Made by a program: the position numbers and the translations under genes. DNA of 64,000 nt, taken from positions 1,240,001-1,304,000 of the forward strand of contig NZ_CP015124.1 in NCBI RefSeq assembly GCF_001678945.1. The letters are read 5' to 3'. Origin of the DNA: Phaeobacter gallaeciensis. GTDB taxonomy: Bacteria; Pseudomonadota; Alphaproteobacteria; Rhodobacterales; Rhodobacteraceae. Shown here piece after piece: positions 36,913 through 45,289 of this stretch; position 1 is the stretch's first letter; each line of letters opens with the position of its first letter. The notes beneath the pieces were generated by a model. It saw only the letters and a list, made by a program, of their open reading frames with translations. It made no database searches and was not told the DNA's origin.

Positions 36913-37890
36913 TTAGCCGCCGAAAATCTCGGTGAACTTCATCTTGCTCTCGGTGTCTTCAGCCAGTGCCTTGGCCGGGTCAAATTCGAGCAGCTTGATA
37001 TCGGGCAGCGCCGGGAAACCTTCCGGCGGGGTAATGCCGGGATGCGCGGGCAGATACCCCATGTCCGATGCCATCTGCTGGCCTTCCTCGGAGATCAGGA
37101 AGTCGACAAAGGCCTTGGCCGCGTCGGGGTTCTTGGCAGTCGACAGGATCGCGGCCGGTTCGGTCACGGCCGACACGCCCTCCTCGGGGAAGACGAACTC
37201 AACCGGGGCACCGGCCAGCTTGTTGCGGATCGGCAGGAAATCGACAACAAAGCCATAAAGCTTCTCACCACCGGCGATGGCCTTGTAGGTGCCGCCATTG
37301 CCGCCCTTGGGATTGGCACCCTGTGCCGCGAGGCCTTCGTAAAAGTCCCAGCCAAGATCGGGGTTGCTGGTGATCGCGGCCATGTGAATGGTCGCCGCGC
37401 CGCTGGTCAGCGGCGAAGGCATCGCCAGCTTGTCCTTGGCTTCGGGTTTCAGAAGATCTGCATAAGAAGTCGGCACCATCTCGGCGCCGGTGTTGTAGAC
37501 GATCCCGGTGGTGATCAGCTTGGTGGAGAAATAGTGCCCCTCGGGATCCATCAACGCCGGATCATAAGCGGATGTGTCCGCTTCGGGGTAGGCCATCAGG
37601 CGTCCTTCGGCCTCCAGCCCCTCCATGGTGACCATATCTGCGATCAGCAGCACATCGGGCTGCGGCGCGCCGGCCGCGAACTCTGCCCGCAGCTTGGCCA
37701 TAATCTTGGTGGTTCCATCGCGGATCCAGTCGACCTCGATGTCGGGGTATTTGGCTTGAAATGCATCGACGGTCTGCTGGGCATCGGCGTTGGGCTGCGA
37801 GGTGTAGACAACCAGCTTGCCCGACACATCGGCGGCAAACGCAGACGTGGACAGCAAGGCGGCGGCGAGCGCGGAAAGAGCGAAACGCAT
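36913..37890 (-). CDS. ABC solute-binding protein, FbpA/PotD-like
   Basis: Periplasmic receptor of 325 residues with a Sec signal (MRFALSALAAALLSTSAFA) and mature part starting ADVSGKLVVYTSQPNADAQ. The fold pattern is that of class II binding proteins for ferric iron, 2-aminoethylphosphonate or related ligands. The LVVYTSQ start and the YGFVVDF stretch fit, but I do not see a decisive set of iron-binding tyrosines. ATG 37890 is chosen for its CGGAGA site; an earlier in-frame start lies in non-coding sequence. First gene of the unit. Confidence 0.9.
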   Translation of the reverse strand: MRFALSALAAALLSTSAFAADVSGKLVVYTSQPNADAQQTVDAFQAKYPDIEVDWIRDGTTKIMAKLRAEFAAGAPQPDVLLIADMVTMEGLEAEGRLMAYPEADTSAYDPALMDPEGHYFSTKLITTGIVYNTGAEMVPTSYADLLKPEAKDKLAMPSPLTSGAATIHMAAITSNPDLGWDFYEGLAAQGANPKGGNGGTYKAIAGGEKLYGFVVDFLPIRNKLAGAPVEFVFPEEGVSAVTEPAAILSTAKNPDAAKAFVDFLISEEGQQMASDMGYLPAHPGITPPEGFPALPDIKLLEFDPAKALAEDTESKMKFTEIFGG

Positions 37891-38182
37891 GTGAGTCTCC
37901 GTAGAGTGGTTACGATTGCTCACCGGGCTAGCAGTGCCGTGTAACAACATTCCGACGGAAGGCCTGAAAAGCCGACAGCGCGCTTATTTCCGCAAACCCA
38001 AAGGCCCTGCCAATCAGATGGCCTGCATTGCTGCCAGCCCCATGCATGCGCACAGATGCCAACCAACGCCCGCGCCCGTCTCATTTGGTGAACAGCCCGC
38101 TTGGTTGATTTGCACGCAGGAAACGACCCGCTGCGATTACACTCCTCGACATGGGAACGCTCAGATCAATCAACTTAGGGGA
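37891..38182. other. Spacer between binding protein gene and island
   Basis: About 290 bp holding the promoter region of the binding-protein gene. No gene, hairpin or clear -35/-10 was found. Confidence 0.4.
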
Positions 38183-38247
38183 GATAGTTGGTGCGGTCGA
38201 GAAGACTCGAACTTCCACTCCGGTTAAGGAACAGCGACCTCAACGCT
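38183..38247. repeat. attL: 65-bp copy of the tRNA-Leu(GAG) 3' part
   Basis: Identical over all 65 bases to 46430-46494. It contains the tRNA 3' half (anticodon loop, variable arm, T arm, acceptor strand and CCA complement) but the 5' half of the tRNA is missing, so it cannot fold as a tRNA. The match stops abruptly on both sides, as expected for a site-specific integration product. Confidence 0.9.
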
Positions 38248-38370
38248 CTCGATCAAAACTATCGTTTTCCAGCAAAAGCAAATACTTACGCAAACCCTCT
38301 TCAGGCTGCCAGAAATACCAGCGCCTCCTCAAACGTCAAGAACCAACGTCAAAATCGGATGTTTGGCTCG

Positions 38371-38393
38371 AATGTGTGACACAATGTGTGACA
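38371..38393. repeat. Tandem AATGTGTGACA repeats near the left island end
   Basis: AATGTGTGACA occurs at 38371-38381 and again at 38383-38393, a 12-bp period. A near copy, AATGTGTGCCA, occurs at about 46368-46378 at the start of the integrase gene near the other end. They might be arm-type binding sites for the tyrosine recombinase; this is inference. Confidence 0.35.
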
Positions 38394-38478
38394 AGTTTCA
38401 GGGTTATTGATCCCATGTTCACGCTTGAGATTGGCGACTACAAATGTCCATGACGCCCAGCGCAAGAAGGTGCAACAG

Positions 38479-39027
38479 ATGTCCGATGACTTCGACTTAG
38501 CCCCACTGGATCAGTTCCTAATGTCAGATGACAGCCCTGAGGACTGCATGATGCTGTCGGATCTTGATGGCTTTCTGCACGGTGTAGTTTGCAGCCCAGC
38601 GCCTATTCCTCGTGAAGAGTGGCTACGCAAGGCGCTTGGAGACGCCCCAGACAATCTTCCCAAGTGGGTAGTCGAGACCGTAGAACACTTGCACGGAAGC
38701 ATAGCCAAAGACCTTGCCTCGCCCTCCCCAGAACCAAGCCCGATCTTCTGGGAAGGACCTGAGGGCCAAGTCATAGGGATGGACTGGTGCGAAGGATTTA
38801 TGGATGCCGTAGCCCTCAGACCGAAGGCTTGGCTGAAGCTGACCGAAAGTCGTGAGCATGTTCACCTTATGACGCCGATCATGGCCCACCTATTCGATGA
38901 TAGTGGACAGTCGCTCTTGGGCATCCCGGAGGAGCAGCTACCCCAAGCCCTAGATGAAGCCTCCAAGGCCATTCCTACGACTGTAGTCGAGGTTTATCAG
39001 TTCTGTCGGGCAATAGACCGCAGCTGA
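38479..39027 (+). CDS. YecA/UPF0149-like protein
   Basis: First gene inside the left end of the island, 182 residues. The N-terminal third carries the UPF0149/YecA pattern (MSDDSPEDCMMLSDLDGFLHGVVCSPAPIP) and the middle has GMDWCEGFMDAVALR, also typical. The C-terminal SEC-C zinc motif of longer YecA proteins is not seen. ATG 38479 is chosen for GAAGG just upstream; longer starts run through sequence that is not protein-like. Its role is unknown; such proteins occur both as chromosomal genes and as cargo of small islands. Confidence 0.75.
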   Translation: MSDDFDLAPLDQFLMSDDSPEDCMMLSDLDGFLHGVVCSPAPIPREEWLRKALGDAPDNLPKWVVETVEHLHGSIAKDLASPSPEPSPIFWEGPEGQVIGMDWCEGFMDAVALRPKAWLKLTESREHVHLMTPIMAHLFDDSGQSLLGIPEEQLPQALDEASKAIPTTVVEVYQFCRAIDRS

Positions 39028-39364
39028 GAGGTTCCAGAGCACAGTATTAGGCAAAATAGGAACGTGAGTCAGAAAGGGCCATTACAGCCCTATCCTCAGG
39101 ATCCATTATCCATATTGGGCAACTACAGGGTGAAGAAATATTTTGATTCAACTCATACCCAAAGGCAGATCATAAGTCTAACGCCTCAGGGGGAATAGAT
39201 TCGTTCACAAGAATCTTTCAACTACACAATATACAATGATAAGAAATCATAAACTTAAGCATGCACTTGAGTCACCTCAAGATTCTACTAAAATAGACCA
39301 ATATCCTATAAGGATGTCATATGGTTATTATTAATAAGCATGAGAGAACCTGTAGATATAGCTT
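39028..39364. other. AT-rich spacer in the island
   Basis: About 340 bp, clearly AT-rich compared with the flanking chromosome, between the YecA-like gene and the convergent helicase gene. No gene, tRNA or strong terminator was found; it may hold transcription ends for both genes. Confidence 0.45.
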
Positions 39365-41155
39365 TTAAGCCACCTTCTCCATTTTGGTGTAGTTGTCATC
39401 TTCAGATTCACCAATCCATATGAACATTGCTTCATTGCCTCGACCTCTACGACCTTTCTGAAACCTGTAGCCGATATTTTGTAGTTGCCCTTCCAAATCC
39501 TCCAATTCCTTCTTCACCCTATTGATATAAGTTCCAGTGCATTTCTGAACTTCTGATGCCCTCAAGTCCGCTCCAGTATTATCCTTTAGATAACGCAGAA
39601 CCTTTCGAACTCTCCCCGATGGTTTCCGAATTCTCCCAAATCCATCACAATCAACCGTCTGGCTACCTTTCATTTGCAGTTGGAGTTCACCGAAGGTTTT
39701 CGGTTCAACCAACACATACGCCTTCATCTGACCTGCTTGTCTGCTCCCGTCGATCTGTCGAATGGCCCCCCTGCCGATCTGTTGCATCACATTTTCGACG
39801 AGGGAAGCATCTCGTACTTTGGCAAACGGCCCACGGAGGTCGCCATTGTTGGCCTGTTCCAAGCTTGCTTCAGTAACATCCTCCCCAGACAAGACGTGGT
39901 ACTTCCGGACAGAGGCCAGCTTGGGAATGTGATTATCCCACAGGTACACGACGGCTTTACAGTCTTTGTAGCTGTTTGAGCCTATGCCGACATGATGATG
40001 ACTGAGGTGAATTGTCTTCCCGTCTTTGTCTACGATCGCCGGTAGATCGACCTTGGCACCAGCCCCAAACCCAAAGAAGTCAGTCAGGCACCCGTCGAAA
40101 ACACTCTTGGGAACAGAGAAGTAGATTTCATCCTCTGCAACCTGCTCTAACACCCATTCAACATAGCTGACGACTTCCGGTTTGATCTTTGCAGATTTCC
40201 ACGTTTTGTAGCTACCCTTGATCTCTGGATCCGAGAGCCTGACCAACGTGAGCTGATCATACCTCGGAGCAACAAAGCTGTGCTTCACCAAGGGAATTTC
40301 CGTGAAGGTCCCCACAGCCTCGTAGGTCATCCCACCTGTTGCCGTGAGCACAACCGTATTTTCCATCGAGGGGATGCCCAGCGCACCAGATACGAAGGTT
40401 ACTCGGCCATTGGCCTTGTGGGCCGCAAAAGCCCGCCCTTCGAGCATCGCAGCACAGAAGCTCTGGAAATCTCCAATCCGTTCCACATCTCCAAATGGGT
40501 TTACGACTTCCGAAAAGTCATATTTGGCAATGAGAGACAGATCATGGACGATGGGACCAGGGTCGATAGGCAAAAAACCGTCGCCGATATGCTGTTGCTG
40601 CACGAAGCCATCTAGCAGTTCGAATACACCTCGAAACTCATCGGCACGGATGCCTTCACGTCTAGCCCAATCACTGGCCTTGTAGATGCTGTCCGAAGAT
40701 ATTTGCACATCGTCGGAGCCGTAAAAAGCTTCGTCTACCACAACCAGATCACGGTCTTGGAGCTTGGCCAAGTTGTAGCTGCCAAACTGGTGGGTGCAGA
40801 CAAACACTGGCTTTTTAAGCTGTTCTGATTTTTCCCCAGAGGCACCGCTGTAGAAGCGGCCCACATTTGCCTCCCCAAGTTCAACCTTCAGCTTATCGAA
40901 CTGCTCCTTCACGCCTTTTACATAGGGCGTCAGAAAGCAGATCTTCTTATCGGGGTTTTCCTTTGCAAACCGGACGATGCCCCAGATCGCACCGGTGGTC
41001 TTACCGCATCCGACAGGCATAGAAATGTATCTTGGGCCGGGTTCTAACCCTATTCCCTTCCGATAGATTGCCTCTGCGACCACCACAGACGCTCTGAATT
41101 GGTAGTCGGTCTGGTAGGTCTCCTTTTGTTGTTCATAAAGCTTGATATCGAGCAA
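39365..41155 (-). CDS. Superfamily 2 DEAH/DEAD-like helicase with C-terminal winged-helix part
   Basis: Predicted ATP-dependent nucleic-acid helicase or translocase of 596 residues. Walker A/motif I is MPVGCGKTT (~46-54), motif II is VVVDEAF (~139-145, a DEAF box), and motif VI-like QQIGRGAIRQ lies near residue 475. The last ~90 residues look like a winged helix (LRASEVQKCTGTYINRVKKELEDLE). The start is uncertain: TTG 41155 has AAGGAG at a good distance, whereas GTG 41164 overlaps that site. A rho-independent terminator lies in its leader. With the nearby nuclease it may act in defence; equally it may serve the island's own DNA metabolism. Confidence 0.8.
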   Translation of the reverse strand: MLDIKLYEQQKETYQTDYQFRASVVVAEAIYRKGIGLEPGPRYISMPVGCGKTTGAIWGIVRFAKENPDKKICFLTPYVKGVKEQFDKLKVELGEANVGRFYSGASGEKSEQLKKPVFVCTHQFGSYNLAKLQDRDLVVVDEAFYGSDDVQISSDSIYKASDWARREGIRADEFRGVFELLDGFVQQQHIGDGFLPIDPGPIVHDLSLIAKYDFSEVVNPFGDVERIGDFQSFCAAMLEGRAFAAHKANGRVTFVSGALGIPSMENTVVLTATGGMTYEAVGTFTEIPLVKHSFVAPRYDQLTLVRLSDPEIKGSYKTWKSAKIKPEVVSYVEWVLEQVAEDEIYFSVPKSVFDGCLTDFFGFGAGAKVDLPAIVDKDGKTIHLSHHHVGIGSNSYKDCKAVVYLWDNHIPKLASVRKYHVLSGEDVTEASLEQANNGDLRGPFAKVRDASLVENVMQQIGRGAIRQIDGSRQAGQMKAYVLVEPKTFGELQLQMKGSQTVDCDGFGRIRKPSGRVRKVLRYLKDNTGADLRASEVQKCTGTYINRVKKELEDLEGQLQNIGYRFQKGRRGRGNEAMFIWIGESEDDNYTKMEKVA

Positions 41156-41157
41156 TT

Positions 41158-41241
41158 TCAGCACTCCTTATGATTAGGAACGCACAACGCAAAAAAGACC
41201 CCAGAAGGGTCTAAGCCTGCTCTAGGGCAGAGGTACGCCAT
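41158..41241 (-). CDS. Possible 27-residue leader ORF of the helicase gene
   Basis: An ORF from ATG 41241 spans the leader terminator and ends 2 bp before the helicase TTG start, so a ribosome finishing it would reach the helicase start. It reads MAYLCPRAGLDPSGVFFAL and ends HKEC. There is no clear ribosome binding site upstream. It may be a chance frame or a translated leader; the coupling geometry is the only support. Confidence 0.25.
   Translation of the reverse strand: MAYLCPRAGLDPSGVFFALCVPNHKEC
41191..41212 (-). terminator. Rho-independent terminator in the helicase leader
   Basis: On the minus strand AGACCC (41212-41207) pairs with GGGTCT (41201-41196) around a 5-base loop, followed directly by six T. 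It lies about 30 bp upstream of the helicase start. Any transcript coming from further upstream must pass it, so it can act as an attenuator or insulator. Confidence 0.8.
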
Positions 41242-41638
41242 GCTAGATTTTGAGAAATTACGGGTTCACCAAGGATGCCCGCCATAGAAACAAAAGAGGG
41301 TCAGCCATACGGACCAACCCAATCATTTCATTGTCATGGGATATCACGCAATCGGCTATATTGCAAGGGTTTTCTGCGCAACAGTCTAACTCATAGATAT
41401 TTCAATGGCCTTAACCCTTTCCATCATGCAAGCATGAGACATTAAAAAAGTGAATAAAATCAAAATCTTGTATTTCGGCCGTGTAGGAGCTCGGTGTGCT
41501 TCCACGAGATATCCAGCCTTTGAAGGTTCACCTACGAAAACGCCTCGATTTCAGTTGGGAGAATGCCCCGGGGTTGCCCAATACCTTGTGGTAGCTGTAG
41601 CTCTCTTTACTCGCCAACTGCTCTATCTCTCGACGGCG
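41242..41638. other. Helicase upstream region
   Basis: About 400 bp between the secreted-protein gene and the helicase leader. On the minus strand a TTGCGC/TATAGC pair with a short 15-bp spacer near 41360-41385 is a weak promoter candidate. A 16-codon open frame at 41258-41308 has no ribosome site. Nothing firmer. Confidence 0.35.
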
Positions 41639-42094
41639 TCATTCGAAGGGGAGGCTTTGAAAGAATTCAGATGCATAGAGGCTACGCAGATCCGTGAAAC
41701 CATTTATGTCTGAGACTGGCAGGAAATGCTGGGGCGCAGCGCCGTACCACACTTCGAAAGCTTCGCAGGGCAGGACCTGAACTTCCATATTCGATCTATT
41801 TGGCTCCTCTGGCGCCGTTAGAGTTAAGCTCACGACACTTCCGGGTTTTATTTCGGCTTTGTACGTGGTGGACCATTTTGAGACGATAGCCGGCTGAGCC
41901 AACCCATATACATACATCTGGCTTCCTCGGTGGCAGGTATGATCATTTCCGATCCGCATAGCATCGCCCACCAGAAGATCTTGCAGATGCACTGTCCCCC
42001 TGTAGTCGAGTCTCTCCTCCATACTCAGATTCACCTCGAATGCAGCTGCAGAGCTGGCAGCTCCCATCATGGCAACGACTAGGGCATACTTCAT
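41639..42094 (-). CDS. Secreted protein of unknown function, 151 residues
   Basis: An N-terminal signal peptide (MKYALVVAMMGAASSAAAF) is followed by a beta-rich mature domain with two cysteines (HTCHRG and LPCEAF). The mature sequence has the look of a small periplasmic or extracellular protein but matches no family I know. It is carried by the island, upstream of the helicase on the same strand, and is separated from it by the leader terminator. The ribosome binding site is weak. Confidence 0.65.
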   Translation of the reverse strand: MKYALVVAMMGAASSAAAFEVNLSMEERLDYRGTVHLQDLLVGDAMRIGNDHTCHRGSQMYVYGLAQPAIVSKWSTTYKAEIKPGSVVSLTLTAPEEPNRSNMEVQVLPCEAFEVWYGAAPQHFLPVSDINGFTDLRSLYASEFFQSLPFE

Positions 42095-42422
42095 CGAGTC
42101 TTACACCGTCTTAGATCACTTTGTTCGAGCCTAATCGATTTCGGCTATCATTCAACCAACATCATCTGGTTGCAGTCCTTGTCCTGCCCTCAGAAAAATT
42201 TTTCATCAATAAGTAGAGCCTGCCCAACCTACTTTGATGCGGACAAATGCGTTAGTGCAGTCATTCCCAGGCACAAATCATCGGAATTATCAAAAAGCCG
42301 GGATGACGACGGCAGAGGCATGCCGACGGTACACCCTGAGTTCGCCGACTTTTTACAAGCTGGAGTCCCAATATGGTGGCAAGAGGGCAATGGGGGCAGA
42401 TCCTTAGCGACAGTTTGTCACT
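42095..42422. other. Island spacer, no supported gene
   Basis: About 330 bp of moderately AT-rich sequence. A plus-strand open frame through it lacks a ribosome site and overlaps the membrane-protein gene, so it is not called. The promoter of the secreted-protein gene is expected here. Confidence 0.35.
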
Positions 42423-42770
42423 CTATCGAGAGCTCTGTCCGCCACCCTCAGAAGTGGTGGTGCTCACCTTACTGTAGTGAGCTGTTGCATCTTCGAGGGA
42501 AGCAAAATGGATAAGCTGAACACTGTCACCCGGCCCCACGAACCGGCCATCTCCGATTGGCTTCAACGTGATTTGCCTCCCGTTGACCATGATGGTCACC
42601 AGCAATGCCCTTCTGACGATAGCCGATCCGATAAACACTGATCCGCTTATAAGCAAGGCGCACCCAATCACGGTCGCAGCCAAATTCACAACGCCACCGA
42701 TGCCGATCACGCCGTTGATAAATGCCAGACACCCTCCCACGAAGAACAAGATCCAGCCGAAAAGACTCAT
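42423..42770 (-). CDS. Small two-helix membrane protein, 115 residues
   Basis: The start ATG 42770 is preceded by a perfect GGAGG. Two hydrophobic helices (GWILFFVGGCLAFINGVIGIGG and NLAATVIGCALLISGSVFIGSAIV) are followed by a short soluble domain (LVTIMVNGRQITLKPIGDGRFVGPGDSVQL). The family is not recognised. It sits divergent to the resolvase, within the island. Confidence 0.65.
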   Translation of the reverse strand: MSLFGWILFFVGGCLAFINGVIGIGGVVNLAATVIGCALLISGSVFIGSAIVRRALLVTIMVNGRQITLKPIGDGRFVGPGDSVQLIHFASLEDATAHYSKVSTTTSEGGGQSSR

Positions 42771-42943
42771 AGAGTGGCCTCCTGAGCTTAAGCCTAAAGA
42801 TGAATCCTGAACGCATCAACACTCCTAGGGTACGCAGTCTCTCTCCAGCCCCAACAGAGTAGAGCCTCCTGTGACTGGTCGCACGTTACCATCCCAAGGG
42901 CCACATCAGGGTCATTTTTGTTCCATTTGGTACCGAATCATCA

Positions 42944-42949
42944 TATACT
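42944..42949 (+). promoter_or_regulatory. Possible -10 element of the resolvase gene
   Basis: TATACT at 42944-42949, 30 bp upstream of the resolvase start, with TTCCAT (42921-42926) 17 bp upstream as a weak -35. The region may also contain a recombination site of the resolvase, but no clear consensus is read. Confidence 0.35.
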
Positions 42950-42978
42950 AGACCCTGTTGATACAAAAGGAGGCTGCC

Positions 42979-43527
42979 ATGGCGACCCTAGGCTACAGAC
43001 GAGTGAGCACCATAGACCAAAACCTTGATCGGCAGGATCTTGGGCAGGTTGATAAGACCTTCGAAGAGAAACTATCGGGCAAGTCAGCAGCTGGCCGCCC
43101 AGCGCTTCAAGAAATGATCGACTACGCCAGAGATGGGGACGTTGTAGTTGTCCATTCCATTGACCGACTGGCAAGGGACCTGCGAGACCTTCAGTCAATC
43201 ATCGAAACCCTGAACAACAAGGGAGTGACGATCACCTTCAAGTCAGAGGGGCTGACCTTCTCGGCAAGTTCAGACGATGCGTTTGCCAAGCTCCAACTTC
43301 AGATGATGGGGGCCTTTGCTGAGTTCGAACGGAACATCATCCGCAAGAGGCAAGCCGAAGGTATCGCCAAGGCCAAAGCCAAAGGCGTCTACAAGGGAGG
43401 CAAGAAGCGGATCGACAGACAGAAGGTCAGGGACCTGAAGCAGGAGGGCCTCTCTACTTACAAGATTTCAGAGGCGCTGGGCATCAGTCGTATGTCAGTC
43501 CACCGGATACTGAACGAAGAAGCTTGA
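42979..43527 (+). CDS. Serine recombinase, small resolvase/invertase type
   Basis: A site-specific recombinase of 182 residues, full length for the Tn3-resolvase/invertase family. The catalytic Ser is in GYRRVSTIDQNLDRQ (S10), with the arginine motif HSIDRLARDLRDL and the dimer helix FAEFERNIIRKRQAEGI. The C-terminus is a helix-turn-helix (YKISEALGISRMSVHRIL). ATG 42979 is chosen for AAGGAGG just upstream rather than the in-frame TTG at 42958. It could resolve element dimers or invert a segment; no transposase partner is present. Confidence 0.92.
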   Translation: MATLGYRRVSTIDQNLDRQDLGQVDKTFEEKLSGKSAAGRPALQEMIDYARDGDVVVVHSIDRLARDLRDLQSIIETLNNKGVTITFKSEGLTFSASSDDAFAKLQLQMMGAFAEFERNIIRKRQAEGIAKAKAKGVYKGGKKRIDRQKVRDLKQEGLSTYKISEALGISRMSVHRILNEEA

Positions 43528-43541
43528 TTGTGTAGGTACAC

Positions 43542-43572
43542 GGAAGGTCCCAAATCAATCGTGGGACCCTCC
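43542..43572 (+). terminator. Stem-loop after the resolvase gene
   Basis: GGAAGGTCCCA (43542-43552) pairs with TGGGACCCTCC (43562-43572) with one mismatch and a 9-base loop. No strong U-run follows, so it is a probable terminator or transcript-end hairpin between the convergent resolvase and nuclease genes. Confidence 0.55.
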
Positions 43573-43660
43573 AGAAAATTCCGAAACGGTTTGCCCTTGG
43601 CTGGTTTGCGCCTCAGAATCCAAGGAAAAACATAGTCGGTCTGATGGAAATTTCCTGTAA

Positions 43661-45256
43661 TTATTCAATCAAAGATTGCGAAAATAAAATCTTGGAAATT
43701 TCCGCTTGGAGCATGTCATTGTACAGCGGGCCTAAGCTCTTTGACGTCTTGAACAGGAAGCTGTAAACCTCTTTAAGAACATCACTTTTGACAACGTCTT
43801 CTATCAATGCTTCGGCTCCCTTAAATTTTTCAACGGCAGCCGGATCGTAGTAGGCACTATTTAGCATGGCCGCAACATTTTCTTCAGCCACGGAGACCGA
43901 ACTTTTCAATCCTTGCGCTACAAGAAAGAGAAGCAAGCTTACCGTTGCTCGCTCAACAACTATCTCGCCACGACCGCTTCCCTCATCTAATTTGTCGAGT
44001 ATTTCACGCCCAGTGGCTGCGCTGATTCGATACATTTCGGGGCCGGACGTTTGGATCATTGACCGCAAAAGGGTACCAGAAAACCCACCACCTGAGCCAT
44101 CAAAGCAAAGCGTGTGGAGAGCCTCTTCGAAATCGTCTTCACTTTCGCTCTGCTCATTTGAGACCACCTCGAACCCAAATAAACCGGAAAAAGACTTTAC
44201 GTTTGATGCATCTATAAGATGCACGCCAGTTTTTGCAGCTATTTCCTTGGCTGACGCAGTAAAGCCACCTGTGCCCATCACACAGGAATCACTAGCGTCA
44301 ACATTCTGCGCCCCTGTAAATGCTTCTTGAACTGCTTTATTGCCAATTGGGTTACTGTAGCGCTTGCACTGTACTGCAACCCTTTTTCCATCCCGCTCAG
44401 CTATAACATCGACGCCCTGATCCCCTGAGGCTTTTGAGACGGAAACATTCCAACCCTGTGATTCTATCTGGTTCGCACACCAGTGCTCAAAAGCAATCCC
44501 ATCAAGCGGGATATCATCTTCAACTTTAAAATCAGACAGTTTCTCATCAATGTAGTGCACTAGTATAGCGGCAGGACTTACTGTGTAAAAATAGTCAAAA
44601 TCCGTGCGGTCAAAAACATAATCTATAAACCCGTCAATCTCGTTAACCTCGTCACTTAAATCAACATCGCCATACTTGTTGACTCTTGAGCGCTGCAATG
44701 GAAGAAAGGTTGACCTCAGGTAATCTTCCCTCTTGCCAAGTTCAAGTGCAATACGCTCAAGATCGTTGTGCTTTTTCCTCATCGCAACATTCAGGATTGT
44801 ATCGGCAACGTTGACTATTCCCAGTTTCTCGAAGGATCTCTCAGAGATTAGTCCTTTCCGAGCAGCATTACCAATCTCAATTACTCTTTCCCTCTGGGAG
44901 TGATCTGGAATCAGCTTCAAACCATGAACGCCACTAATTTGACCTAAAAACTCTTTCACTCGGTATCGTGCAGCATTTAGCTTGTCAGCCTCGACGAACG
45001 TACTCGGATCCCCTTGCAGAACCAAAGTCCAATACTCAGAAAATCTAGATGTATCCAGCGTTCCAATTGGAAAGCCTCCGCATTGCGCAACATAGAGACC
45101 TGCATGAGCATTCTTCGAAAAAATCGCATCGGCCAAGATTTCCACATCGGCCAATGTTATATTTATATCAAGCTCCGGAGCAGACATTGAATGTGAATCA
45201 GATTTGACATGCGTTGGCAAATCCTTACTCTTCTTATTTTTGAAAAACCCAAACAC
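43661..45256 (-). CDS. Mrr-like restriction endonuclease-fold protein with unknown flanking domains
   Basis: A 531-residue protein with a central Mrr-type PD-(D/E)XK nuclease domain (~residues 250-360): a helix with catalytic Glu in FEHWCANQIESQGW (E257), then GDQGVDVIAERDG (D283) and VAVQCKRY (Q296-x-K298). The N-terminal ~245 and C-terminal ~170 residues match no domain I recognise. GTG 45256 is chosen because GGAG lies 7 bases upstream; a TTG 21 bp earlier lacks a site. Mrr-type enzymes cut modified DNA; this one is not beside a methylase. With the helicase on the same island it may be a solitary defence nuclease. Function inferred only. Confidence 0.8.
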   Translation of the reverse strand: MFGFFKNKKSKDLPTHVKSDSHSMSAPELDINITLADVEILADAIFSKNAHAGLYVAQCGGFPIGTLDTSRFSEYWTLVLQGDPSTFVEADKLNAARYRVKEFLGQISGVHGLKLIPDHSQRERVIEIGNAARKGLISERSFEKLGIVNVADTILNVAMRKKHNDLERIALELGKREDYLRSTFLPLQRSRVNKYGDVDLSDEVNEIDGFIDYVFDRTDFDYFYTVSPAAILVHYIDEKLSDFKVEDDIPLDGIAFEHWCANQIESQGWNVSVSKASGDQGVDVIAERDGKRVAVQCKRYSNPIGNKAVQEAFTGAQNVDASDSCVMGTGGFTASAKEIAAKTGVHLIDASNVKSFSGLFGFEVVSNEQSESEDDFEEALHTLCFDGSGGGFSGTLLRSMIQTSGPEMYRISAATGREILDKLDEGSGRGEIVVERATVSLLLFLVAQGLKSSVSVAEENVAAMLNSAYYDPAAVEKFKGAEALIEDVVKSDVLKEVYSFLFKTSKSLGPLYNDMLQAEISKILFSQSLIE

Positions 45257-45289
45257 CAAATTTCTCCATTGTTTCAAAAGGCGAAGTTA

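Noticed and set aside
38183-38247. Second tRNA-Leu gene at the left island end
   Set aside because: Only the 3' part is present; the 5' acceptor strand and D arm are missing.
38188-38453. Plus-strand frames over the left attachment copy
   Set aside because: They translate the tRNA fragment and AT-rich flank; no ribosome site or motif.
41450-41713. 87-codon plus-strand frame in the island
   Set aside because: Overlaps the 3' end of a secreted-protein gene, with no ribosome site or motif.
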